From Leucothrix pacifica (GTDB lineage: Bacteria; Pseudomonadota; Gammaproteobacteria; Thiotrichales; Thiotrichaceae), in assembly GCF_003172875.1 (NCBI RefSeq), contig NZ_QGKM01000030.1:32774-96773 (forward strand): a stretch of 64,000 bases of DNA. The letters are read 5' to 3'. Under the pieces are notes generated by a model that ran no database searches, was not told the origin of the DNA, and saw only the letters and a list, made by a program, of their open reading frames with translations. A program made the translations under genes and the position numbers. Positions 36,099-44,717 of the stretch are shown here, piece by piece. Position 1 is the stretch's first letter, and every line of letters begins with the position of its first letter.

Positions 36099-37118
36099 AT
36101 GAGCCCATTTAAAATCAGCGGTATTTGTTTGGCATTCGTTGTGCTGAGCGGCTGCGGCAATGATCCGGAGCCGGAGAAGTCGCTGCCGACTCTGGTTGTT
36201 GATAATACTGAGCGTTTCGCGCCGGTTGAATTAAAAATTCCTGGTGTGGGAGAGGATACACCGACTGATGCCACCGTGTTGAAAATTCCGGATACCCCTG
36301 CCTCTGCGCCAGACGCTGATGCAACAAAGCCTGCTGATGCTAAGTCGGATGATAATGCATCGACAGATGTGGCTCAGGTTCCTGCCAATGGAGCTGAGCA
36401 GCAAGTAGGGCAGCCGGTATCGAATACAGAAATTCCTCGCCCGTTATTGTTGAGTGATGTGGTGCATCGTCGTTTCAGTAGTTTGCTGCAAGGCCCGAGC
36501 GAAATGCCGATTATCGATGCGGTGTTTTATCCCTTGGGTTGGTCGCCAGACGGTAAGCTGGCTTATGCCATTGAGCCACCGGATGAAGCGGTCGGCAGTT
36601 ATTTTCTGAATGTGTATATTCAGGATTTGGTGACGGATAAGATTCTTTGGCAAGATAAATACCAAAGTCCGCCGGAGTCGAATGAAGGTTATCAGTCGTT
36701 CGCTGCTTATTGGATGGCGAAAGAGACGGATATGAAAACGCGTTTTGATAAGTTGGGCATTAAACCCATGCAGGAAGGTGTGCTGTTTGGTGGCGCGATT
36801 AATTATGACAATGATCAGATCAGCTATTCGGTACAAAAGAAACTGAAAGCGCAGCCTGACTTTGGCAATATCGCGATGGTGTCGGATTATCAGGTGCAGG
36901 TGACCTCTGCGGTGCGTGGGTCTAAAACGGTTCACAAAGAAACCTTTAAAGCACCGTTGGGAGTGTTGGATCTGGATGTGATTGGTTATATGCGTTCGGG
37001 TGACCCGGAGCGTGTGGCTTTATTGGTTGGTGGTGTGAGGCGTGGTTGGGAAGGCCCGCCACATGTGACCTGGTTTAAGGTGATTGGTGCTAACCTTAAG
37101 CGTGGTTTTAAAAAGTAG
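36099..37118 (+). CDS. Putative outer-membrane lipoprotein of unknown function
   Basis: A 339-residue lipoprotein: signal peptide with lipobox VLSGC, then a ~100-residue low-complexity linker rich in Ala, Asp, Pro and Thr, then a ~220-residue globular part beginning near IPRPLLLSDVVHRRFS. The globular part contains VFYPLGWSPDGKLAYAIE, a beta-propeller-like blade motif as in TolB-type repeats, but only one clear blade. AAGGAG 6 bases before the ATG decides the start (a TTG just upstream is in frame). No family is recognised. Confidence 0.65.
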   Translation: MSPFKISGICLAFVVLSGCGNDPEPEKSLPTLVVDNTERFAPVELKIPGVGEDTPTDATVLKIPDTPASAPDADATKPADAKSDDNASTDVAQVPANGAEQQVGQPVSNTEIPRPLLLSDVVHRRFSSLLQGPSEMPIIDAVFYPLGWSPDGKLAYAIEPPDEAVGSYFLNVYIQDLVTDKILWQDKYQSPPESNEGYQSFAAYWMAKETDMKTRFDKLGIKPMQEGVLFGGAINYDNDQISYSVQKKLKAQPDFGNIAMVSDYQVQVTSAVRGSKTVHKETFKAPLGVLDLDVIGYMRSGDPERVALLVGGVRRGWEGPPHVTWFKVIGANLKRGFKK

Positions 37119-37131
37119 ATACACCAGAAGG

Positions 37132-37169
37132 CAGGGTAGTCTGAGTGGCTTTTTAGATTACCCTGTTTT
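37132..37169 (+). terminator. Rho-independent terminator of the lipoprotein gene
   Basis: CAGGGTAGTCT pairs with AGATTACCCTG (one G-T pair) across a 12-base loop and is followed by TTTT. Confidence 0.75.
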
Positions 37170-37295
37170 CACCGCTTGATGTTCAATCACTCCTCAAACT
37201 GCTGCATCGCACAAATCAAAAGTTACACAAATAGATGTACGTAATGCCATCTCCTCATCGGTAAAAATAAGAATTTAATCAGTTTTTTTGTCACC

Positions 37296-37508
37296 ACTAC
37301 ATATAGTAATAAAATTATTTAGCCTCAGTCGGGTTAGCTTTTTTCCACAGCTAAAAATGGTTTTTTGTAATGGCTTGAAAGTTATTGTTTAATCTTGCCC
37401 TGAAAGCCTTTGTTACCGATCATTCAGTACTTTTCTGGCTGATAGTTGTTGATTTTATCATAAAGATATCTCCTATTATTCCCTTGTTTATCCACAAAAA
37501 TATCCACA
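37296..37508 (+). promoter_or_regulatory. nrdAB leader region with NrdR-like box and DnaA boxes
   Basis: The ~560-base gap before nrdA holds ACTACATATAGT (37296-37307), one base away from the core of the NrdR box consensus (CWATATATWG). A perfect DnaA box TTATCCACA lies at 37488-37496, and a one-mismatch box (ATATCCACA) at 37500-37508. A palindrome CTACATCATGTAG follows near 37525 and CACAATTTGTG near 37559. In E. coli, DnaA and NrdR both control nrdAB; the same is inferred here. A second well-spaced NrdR box, normally expected, is not clear. Confidence 0.5.
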
Positions 37509-37732
37509 AGCGAAAACGTAACAAACTACATCATGTAGTAGTTATATCTTAGCCATAACACAATTTGTGGTGTTTGCCAGAACTTGAAAGTGGTTTATCT
37601 ACTCTCTTGATGCGTGCTATAGTTTCCGCAGGGTTTGTGGGCGAAGTCTGAATGTTAATTTTCATAAAAAATACGTACTAGTCAGTTCGCACGCGCCAGC
37701 TAAAACAATATTTTGATTTCGGAGACACCTGA

Positions 37733-40615
37733 ATGAGTACTGCTAGCGACGATCTGTCGATTACTTCTGACGCACCTGTCAATTACACAAACACTGCACC
37801 AGAAGTCCAAACTACTGCGGATGCACCTTATAAAGTGATTCGTCGCAATGGCAGCGTTACGCCATTTGATGTCAGCAAGATTGAAGTGGCATTGACTAAA
37901 GCATTCCTTGAAGTGGAGGGTGGTGTGGTTGCTGCATCCTCTCGCGTCCATCAGGAAGTGAAAGAGCTGGCGGCTCAGGTGAATGACTCGCTGTTTCGCC
38001 GTATGCCGAATGGCGGTGTGGTGCATATCGAAGACGTTCAGGATCAGGTTGAATTGGCGCTAATGCGTGCCGGTGAGCAGAAAGTTGCCCGTAGCTACGT
38101 GTTGTATCGTGAAGAGCGTTCGCGTTTACGTGCTGAGAAAGAGAGCAAAGCGGCGCCTAAATCAAAAGGTGCGGCAAAGAAGCCTGTACTCCACATCACA
38201 ACCGCTGACGGTGAACGTAAGCCTTTGGATGAAAAGCGTCTGAAGAAGGTTATCAAAGAGGCCGTTTCAGGGCTGAGTGGTGTCGATGCTGACGTGGTGT
38301 TAGCAGAAAGCATGCGTAACTTATTTGACGGTATTCCGGAGAAGGATGTGGGCTCTGCTCTGGTCATGGCCACTCGCGTGATGATCGAGAAAGATCCTAA
38401 TTATTCTCAGGTTGCAGCGCGTTTATTGATGGACTCTGTGCGTCGTGAAGCGCTGACTATGTTAAATGGTCGTGCCACTGAAGCAACTCAGTCTGAGATG
38501 AAAGCGATCTACCCTGAAATGTTGGGTAAATACATTCGTAAAGCCGCTGAGTTGGAATTGGTGGATGATGAGCTGACACGCTACGACCTGAAAAAGCTGG
38601 GTGCGGCGATTAAGCCAACACGTGATCAGCAGTTCACTTATCTTGGTTTACAGACGCTATACGACCGTTATTTCGTACACGTTGATGGCGTACGTTTCGA
38701 GCTACCGCAAATCTTCTTTATGCGCGTAGCGATGGGCTTGGCGATTAATGAAGTGGATCGTGAAGCACGTGCGATTGAATTCTACGACCTGTTGTCTAGC
38801 TTTAACTTTATGAGCAGCACGCCGACACTGTTTAACTCAGGTACATTACGTCCTCAGTTGTCATCGTGCTATCTGACGACAGTGCCTGATCACTTGGGCG
38901 GCATTTACGATGCGATTAAAGATAACGCTTTGTTATCTAAGTACGCGGGTGGTTTGGGTAATGACTGGACGTCGGTACGTGGTCTTGGCTCACACATCAA
39001 AGGCACGAACGGTAAATCACAAGGTGTGGTGCCATTCCTGAAAGTTGCTAACGATACCGCTGTTGCGGTAAACCAAGGTGGTAAGCGTAAAGGTGCGGTC
39101 TGTGCCTATCTTGAGACTTGGCATATCGATGTCGAAGAGTTTATTGAGTTGCGTAAGAACACGGGTGATGACCGTCGCCGTACGCACGATATGAACAGCG
39201 CGAACTGGATTCCGGATTTATTCATGAAGCGTGTCGCAGAGGAAGGTGATTGGACGCTGTTCTCGCCGGATGACTGCCCTGACTTACACGATCTGTCTGG
39301 CCTTGCCTTTGAGACGAAGTACAAAGAATACGAGGCGATGGCAGAAAAAGGTGAGATCAAACTTACCAAGAAAATCAAAGCATTGGATCTGTGGCGCAAG
39401 ATGTTGGGTATGTTGTTTGAAACAGGTCACCCGTGGATTACCTTTAAAGACCCTTGCAATATTCGTTACAGCAACCAGCACGTGGGCGTGGTTCACAGCT
39501 CAAACCTATGTACTGAGATCATGCTTCATACTAATGAAGATGAGATTGCGGTGTGTAATCTTGGTTCTATCAATATCGCAGCGCATACCAAAGCTGACGG
39601 TATCGATATGAAGATGCTGAAAAAGACGGTCAACACTGCCATGCGCATGCTGGATAACGTGATCGACTATAACTATTACAGTGTGCCTCAGGCGCGTCGT
39701 TCTAACTTGCAGCATCGCCCGGTTGGATTGGGTCTGATGGGCTTCCACGATGCGTTATACAAGCAAGACTTGGTATATGCCTCAGAAGCGGCGGTACAGT
39801 TTGCTGACGAGAGTATGGAAGCGATTTCTTACTTTGCTATCACTGCCTCAAACGAGTTGGCAAAAGAGCGTGGTGCATACCCAAGCTTTAAGGGGTCGCT
39901 ATGGGATCGTGGCATCCTGCCGATTGATTCTCTGGAGTTACTTCAGGAAGCACGTGGCGAGAACTATTTACAAATTGATAAATCCAGCACATTGGATTGG
40001 GACAAGCTGCGCGCGAGTGTCAAAGATCACGGCATGCGTAACTCTAATGTGATGGCGATTGCGCCGACTGCAACGATTTCAAATATCTGTGGTGTGAGCC
40101 AATCGATTGAACCGACTTACCAGAACTTATTCGTAAAATCGAACTTGTCTGGCGAATTTACAGTGGTTAATCCTTACATGGTTGAAGAGCTGAAAAGCCT
40201 TGGTCTGTGGGATGACGTGATGATTAATGACCTGAAATACTTTGACGGTAGCTTGCAGCAAATTGAGCGTATTCCTGCCAATGTGCGTGAGAAATATGCC
40301 AGTGCTTTTGAAATCGACCCTCGCTGGTTGGTGGAAGCGGGTAGCCGTCGTCAAAAATGGATCGACCAAGGCCAGTCACTCAACTTATACATGTCTGAGC
40401 CGTCTGGCGCGAAAATGGATAACTTGTACAAACTCGCTTGGGTGCGTGGTTTGAAAACGACTTATTATCTACGTTCTATGGGGGCAACTGCCATGGAGAA
40501 AACGTCAGGTGATGAACCTGTTGCAACGAGTCGTGGACTAACTGATAATGCGCCGCCATCAGCGGCCCCAAGTGCCTGTTCTATCCTAGACCCGGAGTGT
40601 GAAGCATGTCAGTAA
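37733..40615 (+). CDS. nrdA: Class Ia ribonucleotide reductase alpha subunit, two ATP-cones
   Basis: A 960-residue catalytic subunit that reduces ribonucleoside diphosphates to deoxy forms. Two ATP-cones are present: YKVIRRNGSVTPFDVSKIEVAL near residue 33 and ITTADGERKPLDEKRLKKVI near residue 155. Catalytic cysteines are in LSSCYLTTV and SNLCTEIM, with CNLGSIN following. The C-terminal redox pair is in the last residues (CEACQ). Two cones make it longer than E. coli NrdA. CGGAG precedes the ATG. nrdB follows 87 bases downstream; the two form the active complex. Confidence 0.95.
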   Translation: MSTASDDLSITSDAPVNYTNTAPEVQTTADAPYKVIRRNGSVTPFDVSKIEVALTKAFLEVEGGVVAASSRVHQEVKELAAQVNDSLFRRMPNGGVVHIEDVQDQVELALMRAGEQKVARSYVLYREERSRLRAEKESKAAPKSKGAAKKPVLHITTADGERKPLDEKRLKKVIKEAVSGLSGVDADVVLAESMRNLFDGIPEKDVGSALVMATRVMIEKDPNYSQVAARLLMDSVRREALTMLNGRATEATQSEMKAIYPEMLGKYIRKAAELELVDDELTRYDLKKLGAAIKPTRDQQFTYLGLQTLYDRYFVHVDGVRFELPQIFFMRVAMGLAINEVDREARAIEFYDLLSSFNFMSSTPTLFNSGTLRPQLSSCYLTTVPDHLGGIYDAIKDNALLSKYAGGLGNDWTSVRGLGSHIKGTNGKSQGVVPFLKVANDTAVAVNQGGKRKGAVCAYLETWHIDVEEFIELRKNTGDDRRRTHDMNSANWIPDLFMKRVAEEGDWTLFSPDDCPDLHDLSGLAFETKYKEYEAMAEKGEIKLTKKIKALDLWRKMLGMLFETGHPWITFKDPCNIRYSNQHVGVVHSSNLCTEIMLHTNEDEIAVCNLGSINIAAHTKADGIDMKMLKKTVNTAMRMLDNVIDYNYYSVPQARRSNLQHRPVGLGLMGFHDALYKQDLVYASEAAVQFADESMEAISYFAITASNELAKERGAYPSFKGSLWDRGILPIDSLELLQEARGENYLQIDKSSTLDWDKLRASVKDHGMRNSNVMAIAPTATISNICGVSQSIEPTYQNLFVKSNLSGEFTVVNPYMVEELKSLGLWDDVMINDLKYFDGSLQQIERIPANVREKYASAFEIDPRWLVEAGSRRQKWIDQGQSLNLYMSEPSGAKMDNLYKLAWVRGLKTTYYLRSMGATAMEKTSGDEPVATSRGLTDNAPPSAAPSACSILDPECEACQ

Positions 40616-40702
40616 AACGCAGATTGACCCGTACTACTAGTCGAACTAATAAGCAAAGCGCGCGTTTAAACGCAACGCGTCAGAAAAGGAGAACAACACA
40701 TC

Positions 40703-42058
40703 ATGCTAAATTGGGACAACCCGCTAACGCCAAGCAAACCGGCGAGTAAAGCAAATACAGGGGCTGCTGAACAAGCAGCTCCAGGCTCAACGCCATCGGA
40801 AAAACTAGCAGATGCGTTTAGTTCTTATGCATCTAGCAATGCTCTGATGGATCAGCCTGCCAGAGCCGTAGAGGCTACAGCACCTGCTGTCGCTCCTGCA
40901 AATACGGGAATCTCATTCGATGATACACCTGCGGCTCCGGCTGAGGTGGTTAGAGAAGAGGCTCCTGTAGCACCCACCGCTGCCGTTAAACCTGTAACGG
41001 GTGATGCAATGGCGGGTATGTTCACCGAGCAAATGGGCGTCACTGGTAAAGTGATGACGGCGGTTAACTCTAATGATAAGCGCGTCATAAACGGTCAGGG
41101 TGATGTCAATCAGCTGGCACCGTTTAAGTACCCGTGGGCATGGGAATATTTCCTGAATGCCAATAAAAATCACTGGACGCCACTCGACATCAACATGGCG
41201 CAGGATGTGCATGATTACAATCACACCCTGACCGATTCTGAGAAGCACGTCTATGAGAATGTTCTGGCTTACCTGACCACTTCCGACATTCTGGCCATGC
41301 GCAATATTGGTCTGGCGGTAATGGAAAAGATGACCGCGCCTGAGTTACAGATTTATCAGGCACGTCAGGTGTATGAAGAAGCGCTACACACGTGGACGTA
41401 TCAGCACTGTATCGAGACTTTAGGTCTGGATCAGGCGGAGATTTATAACCGCTACCGTGTTGTTCCAGAGATCAATCAGAAGATTCAGGTAGCCAACCGT
41501 CGCCTTGAAGATGTGATGCGCTCAGATATGGATCTGACGAATCAGGATGATCTGAACAGCTTCGTTATGTCGTACATGTTCTTCTCTGGCATCTTTGAAG
41601 GTAGCTGGTTCTACAATGGTTTCACGCCGATCTTCTCGCTGCAACGTCGTGGTTTGATGAAGGGTACTTCCGAGCAGCTGCAATACATTATGCGCGATGA
41701 AGTGATGCATGCATCATTCGGTATCCGTGTGGTTAAGCAGATCCTGTTGGAAAACGAAGTACGTCTTGACCCTAAGGCCATTCGCCAGATGTGGGATGAG
41801 TCGGAAGCGGCTGAAGCAGGTTATGCCCGTTACATTCTGCGTGATCCTATTCTGGGTTATAACGCGGATGATCACATCGAGCAGTTCAGATTTATCGCTA
41901 ACCGACGCGCACGTCAGTTAGGGCTGGAAGAGCCGTTCCCCGGCGCACAAAGCCGTACTCCTTGGTTGGATGAGCAAGCGAATATGAAGAAGGAGAAAAA
42001 CTTCTTTGAAACGCGTGTTACTGAGTACCAGACGGGTGGGGCGCTGAAGTGGGATTAA
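40703..42058 (+). CDS. nrdB: Class Ia ribonucleotide reductase beta subunit with long N-terminal extension
   Basis: A 451-residue radical-generating subunit. The ferritin-like core starts near residue 130 (FKYPWAWEYF). Iron ligands are seen as Asp in TSDIL, Glu/His in YEEALHTW, Glu in IFEGSWF and Glu/His in RDEVMHA; the radical Tyr is four residues after the first His (HTWTY). The first ~130 residues are a low-complexity Ala/Pro/Thr-rich extension preceded by MLNWDNPL, which is longer than usual for NrdB. AAAAGGAG lies before the ATG. A terminator follows. Confidence 0.93.
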   Translation: MLNWDNPLTPSKPASKANTGAAEQAAPGSTPSEKLADAFSSYASSNALMDQPARAVEATAPAVAPANTGISFDDTPAAPAEVVREEAPVAPTAAVKPVTGDAMAGMFTEQMGVTGKVMTAVNSNDKRVINGQGDVNQLAPFKYPWAWEYFLNANKNHWTPLDINMAQDVHDYNHTLTDSEKHVYENVLAYLTTSDILAMRNIGLAVMEKMTAPELQIYQARQVYEEALHTWTYQHCIETLGLDQAEIYNRYRVVPEINQKIQVANRRLEDVMRSDMDLTNQDDLNSFVMSYMFFSGIFEGSWFYNGFTPIFSLQRRGLMKGTSEQLQYIMRDEVMHASFGIRVVKQILLENEVRLDPKAIRQMWDESEAAEAGYARYILRDPILGYNADDHIEQFRFIANRRARQLGLEEPFPGAQSRTPWLDEQANMKKEKNFFETRVTEYQTGGALKWD

Positions 42059-42140
42059 TCTAAAATTTATACGTAAGCCTTATTTCTTGTAAGGTTTACG
42101 GTAAATGTCCTTTTGGACTTTTTGCTGATGGCAAAATGAA

Positions 42141-42174
42141 AAAAGGACGAAACCATTGATGGCTCGTCCTTTTC
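42141..42174 (+). terminator. Rho-independent terminator of nrdAB
   Basis: AAAAGGACGA and TCGTCCTTTT form a perfect 10-bp stem around a 13-base loop that itself contains CCAT/ATGG. The run of A and T at the ends makes it work in both directions. Confidence 0.75.
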
Positions 42175-42280
42175 CAGAGTACTGCTTTGGTAAACAGACT
42201 GCGTTAGAACTATCAGTTTACCTTTCTAGTACCCTCGAAACAAGCCTTCATTTTTTGCAATTGTTATTGAGGGCATTGTT

Positions 42281-42505
42281 ATGTCTAATCAACATGTAGT
42301 ACCCCATTCTCGCGGATGGGCAGTTAAAGGTGCGGGTAATTCTCGCGAAACATCAGTCCATTCAACACAAAAGGATGCAATTGATGCTGGAAGAAATATT
42401 GCTATAAATCAAAAATCTGAACTTGTCATACATCGTTCAAATGGAAAAATTCGTGATAAGAATAGCTATGGTAACGATCCTTTTCCACCTCGAGATAAGA
42501 AGTAG
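42281..42505 (+). CDS. DUF2188 family protein
   Basis: A 74-residue protein with the DUF2188 pattern: HVVPHSRGWAVKGAGNSR, a Thr/Lys-Asp-Ala-Ile-A-GR--A helix and a final strand ELVIHRSNGKIRDKNSYGNDP. The family is small, cytoplasmic, often found in mobile or accessory DNA, and has no known function. It is the first gene of the accessory patch after nrdB. No operon partner. Confidence 0.8.
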   Translation: MSNQHVVPHSRGWAVKGAGNSRETSVHSTQKDAIDAGRNIAINQKSELVIHRSNGKIRDKNSYGNDPFPPRDKK

Positions 42506-42728
42506 TTACTGATGAGGGTTTGTTCATATGAGCAAATCCTCAGGACTAAATTTTAATCCAGAAATTCTTTAAACCATTGCCCTATGAAGAATTATGCCAT
42601 TCTTTTAAAAGTATTCATGATTAAAAAAAACAGGTACTTACGTATCAGTTGTTAGAAATAACAAACTATTGTTTACTAATCTGGTTAACATTGTTATTAT
42701 AACTGGTAATCACCTATGGAGGACTGTA

Positions 42729-43079
42729 ATGATTACCGAATTTGGAAAATTTATACGTAAGTTGCGAATAGACGAAACTGTTACTTTGCGAAAGATGGCA
42801 GATGACCTTGAGCTATCTCCTGCTTACCTATCTTCGGTCGAGACAGGTAAGAAGAAAATAACAGATAACTATTTAGATGCGGTTCTAAGCTACTTTCAGT
42901 TATCTGGGGAGGCAGCTATTGAGGCTAAACACCTAGCTGCAATATCTCAGAAGGAGTTAACTATGTCTCTTGAAAAGGCAAACCAAAAACAAAAGAGCTC
43001 TGCAGTTATGTTTGCTCGCAGACTTAATACTTTAACTGATGATGAAATAGAGAAGTTGAATCTACTATTGGAGAAATAA
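42729..43079 (+). CDS. XRE-family helix-turn-helix regulator
   Basis: A 116-residue protein with an N-terminal HTH_3 domain (FIRKLRIDETVTLRKMADDL, then SPAYLSSVETGKKKI) and a C-terminal helix. GGAGGA 5 bases before the ATG at 42729 decides the start; the frame extends upstream to 42669 without support. Its stop codon directly abuts the start of the ImmA/IrrE gene (TAAATG). XRE plus ImmA/IrrE pairs are found as repressor/antirepressor modules of mobile elements and as toxin-antitoxin-like pairs. Confidence 0.82.
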   Translation: MITEFGKFIRKLRIDETVTLRKMADDLELSPAYLSSVETGKKKITDNYLDAVLSYFQLSGEAAIEAKHLAAISQKELTMSLEKANQKQKSSAVMFARRLNTLTDDEIEKLNLLLEK

Positions 43080-43604
43080 ATGAAGAGAGAGGGCAGCAAA
43101 GTCCCACCAACATCTCTGGTAAAAATCAGGGATGTTGCAAACTATATACGCCAAGCTCTTAACCTTGGTAGTGATAAAGTAAATATGGTGGATCTGTTGG
43201 AATCAGTATTACCACAACATATACCAAACTTTTCATTTGAGGTTGTGACTAGGGAGACGTTGGGAAGAGATGAAGCTAGAGCATATCCTGATGAGAACAT
43301 CATACAAGTCAGAGAGGATATCTATATAGCTGCTACGGATGGAAATAGGCGGGAGCAGTTCACTCTAGCTCATGAACTGGGCCACCTAGTTTTGCATGCA
43401 GGATTAGGTAACTCCCGCTCATATGCAAGAAGCTCTTCGGGTCACAGGCCCTATGAAGATTCAGAATGGCAAGCGGATAATTTTGCGGCTGAGTTTCTTA
43501 TGCCTTATGAGCGATGTAGGAAGCTTAAAAGCAAACAAGAAATTTTTGAAACTTTTGGTGTTTCAACAGCGGCGGCAACGAAGAGATTTGAAAAGATACA
43601 CTGA
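43080..43604 (+). CDS. ImmA/IrrE family metallopeptidase
   Basis: A 174-residue COG2856 protein with the zinc motif HELGH in FTLAHELGHLVLHAG and the downstream E (WQADNFAAEFLMP) typical of the family. ImmA cleaves its cognate XRE repressor to switch on genes; IrrE/PprI does so in the DNA damage response. Here the upstream XRE protein is the likely target. The stop codon lies inside a perfect 12-bp inverted repeat. Confidence 0.85.
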   Translation: MKREGSKVPPTSLVKIRDVANYIRQALNLGSDKVNMVDLLESVLPQHIPNFSFEVVTRETLGRDEARAYPDENIIQVREDIYIAATDGNRREQFTLAHELGHLVLHAGLGNSRSYARSSSGHRPYEDSEWQADNFAAEFLMPYERCRKLKSKQEIFETFGVSTAAATKRFEKIH

Positions 43605-43630
43605 TTAAAGTGCTCGAACACTTTAATCAG
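43601..43630. terminator. Perfect 12-bp inverted repeat at the end of the XRE/ImmA pair
   Basis: CTGATTAAAGTG and CACTTTAATCAG pair fully around a 6-base loop and include the ImmA/IrrE stop codon. There is no T run. It could be a terminator or a repressor site. Confidence 0.5.
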
Positions 43631-43762
43631 TAGATAAAAGAAAAAGCTGAAACAGCGAAGCTTTCTCTCCTGTGTTTTACGTCATAAAACGCTCTCGATT
43701 ATAGAGAAGCATAACAGGTTTGTCTATTTTAGACGTCTCGCTCCTGATAAAAGGAGGCTGAC

Positions 43763-43861
43763 ATGAAAACTAAAGATATTCATGTTGTAGCATATACTCG
43801 TCGACGTAATGGTCGGTTAGAGTATGTATGTTCACACTTTAGATCATCGCCTAATAGATGA
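43763..43861 (+). CDS. Small 32-residue basic protein of unknown function
   Basis: The frame MKTKDIHVVAYTRRRNGRLE continues to YVCSHFRSSPNR and stops. It is preceded by AAGGAGG 5 bases before the ATG, one of the best Shine-Dalgarno sites in the window, which is the main support. The protein is basic (7 Arg, 2 Lys), with a beta-hairpin-like N-terminus. An inverted repeat GATCATC/GATGATC (43842-43863) overlaps its end, and a T-run hairpin (43886-43918) follows, so it looks like a complete small transcription unit. No family is recognised. Confidence 0.55.
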   Translation: MKTKDIHVVAYTRRRNGRLEYVCSHFRSSPNR

Positions 43862-43885
43862 TCTGAAGTTTTCTAAACTAAAACG

Positions 43886-43918
43886 GCGGCTACATTACTC
43901 TAATGCTAGTCGCTTTTT
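43886..43918 (+). terminator. Rho-independent terminator after the 32-residue gene
   Basis: GCGGCT and AGTCGC form a 6-bp stem with one G-T pair and a 16-base loop, followed by TTTTT. Confidence 0.5.
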
Positions 43919-43990
43919 GATGCCACATATCAAAAGTGTTCTCGGTTTTCAGTATGCGAACTAACTCATTCAAAAGTAGTTATCTTGGAA

Positions 43991-44281
43991 TCAACTATCA
44001 ATGTGTCGTGCAGGATCCATTCGTTGATGCAAGACCCTCAAAACGATGACATCACTGGCTTCGATTCGATAGTAAATTGCATGACTCTGATAATTTGAGC
44101 GCATTAAGCCGTCTCTAACAAAACCATAGTCAGTACTGGAAAGTACGTTTGGTAGATCCATCAGCTTCGCATCTAGAGCATCAACATACTCGTCTGCTTT
44201 TATCTCGCCAAAGTTTTCATAAGAGTAAATGTAGATTTTTCTGATGTCGGTTTTAGCGTCCTCAGTTATCCTAACTGTCAT
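43991..44281 (-). CDS. parE: ParE/RelE-type toxin
   Basis: A 96-residue RelE/ParE-superfamily toxin: TVRITEDAKTDIRKIYIYS helix start, LSSTDYGFVRDGLMRSNYQSHAIYYRIE core and VIVLRVLHQRMDP end. ParE toxins poison DNA gyrase; related RelE toxins cut mRNA. The sequence fits ParE (R-D-G-L-MRS-Y--HAIYYR). Its start overlaps the ParD stop by four bases, so the two genes are coupled. Leftward. Confidence 0.9.
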   Translation of the reverse strand: MTVRITEDAKTDIRKIYIYSYENFGEIKADEYVDALDAKLMDLPNVLSSTDYGFVRDGLMRSNYQSHAIYYRIEASDVIVLRVLHQRMDPARHIDS

Positions 44282-44520
44282 AGACCCATTTCACGCTTTG
44301 CTTCAGCTTTAATATCGCTCATTGATAATGTGCTAATTCCGCTAGCCTCAGCAGCATCAACCATTTTTCGAAGCTCGTGTATTGCCAGCTGACGTCGCTC
44401 TTGATCTCGCCGGATCAGGTCACGAAAGAATTCACTGATATTTCCATATTGGCCAGAACTAATTTGGCTTTCGATATACTGACTCATCGGCTCAGGTACG
44501 GAGATAGTGTGTCTTACCAT
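44278..44520 (-). CDS. parD: ParD-type antitoxin
   Basis: An 80-residue ribbon-helix-helix antitoxin. The N-terminal strand is MVRHTISVPEPMSQYIE, then GNISEFFRDLIRRDQERR, the second helix, and a toxin-wrapping C-terminal tail. It neutralises ParE and represses the operon. The ATG at 44520 is preferred because CAGGA lies about 9 bases upstream and it gives the usual length; the frame extends 12 codons further. Confidence 0.9.
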   Translation of the reverse strand: MVRHTISVPEPMSQYIESQISSGQYGNISEFFRDLIRRDQERRQLAIHELRKMVDAAEASGISTLSMSDIKAEAKREMGL

Positions 44521-44553
44521 GATTATATCCTGTGAAAAATTATCATATCTAAT

Positions 44554-44576
44554 CATACTGATTATGACTTAGTATG
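44554..44576. promoter_or_regulatory. Inverted repeat upstream of parDE (candidate ParD operator)
   Basis: CATACT and AGTATG are inverted with an 11-base spacer, 34 bases before the parD start. ParD proteins bind such repeats to repress their own operon. Confidence 0.45.
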
Positions 44577-44717
44577 TAAAATCTATCTCACCCTCAAATA
44601 TAGACACGCAATTATTCTTTCCTGAGCACAAAGCCCAAGTACCAAATTTACAAACAGTTTTGATATATTATGCCTTATCTAGGTATTACGAAGCTCTTCC
44701 AGTAGCAAGGAGTCTGC

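Noticed and set aside
36444..36935. A 163-codon His/Arg-rich antisense frame in the lipoprotein gene
   Set aside because: Composition is that of reverse-complemented coding DNA; no start site.
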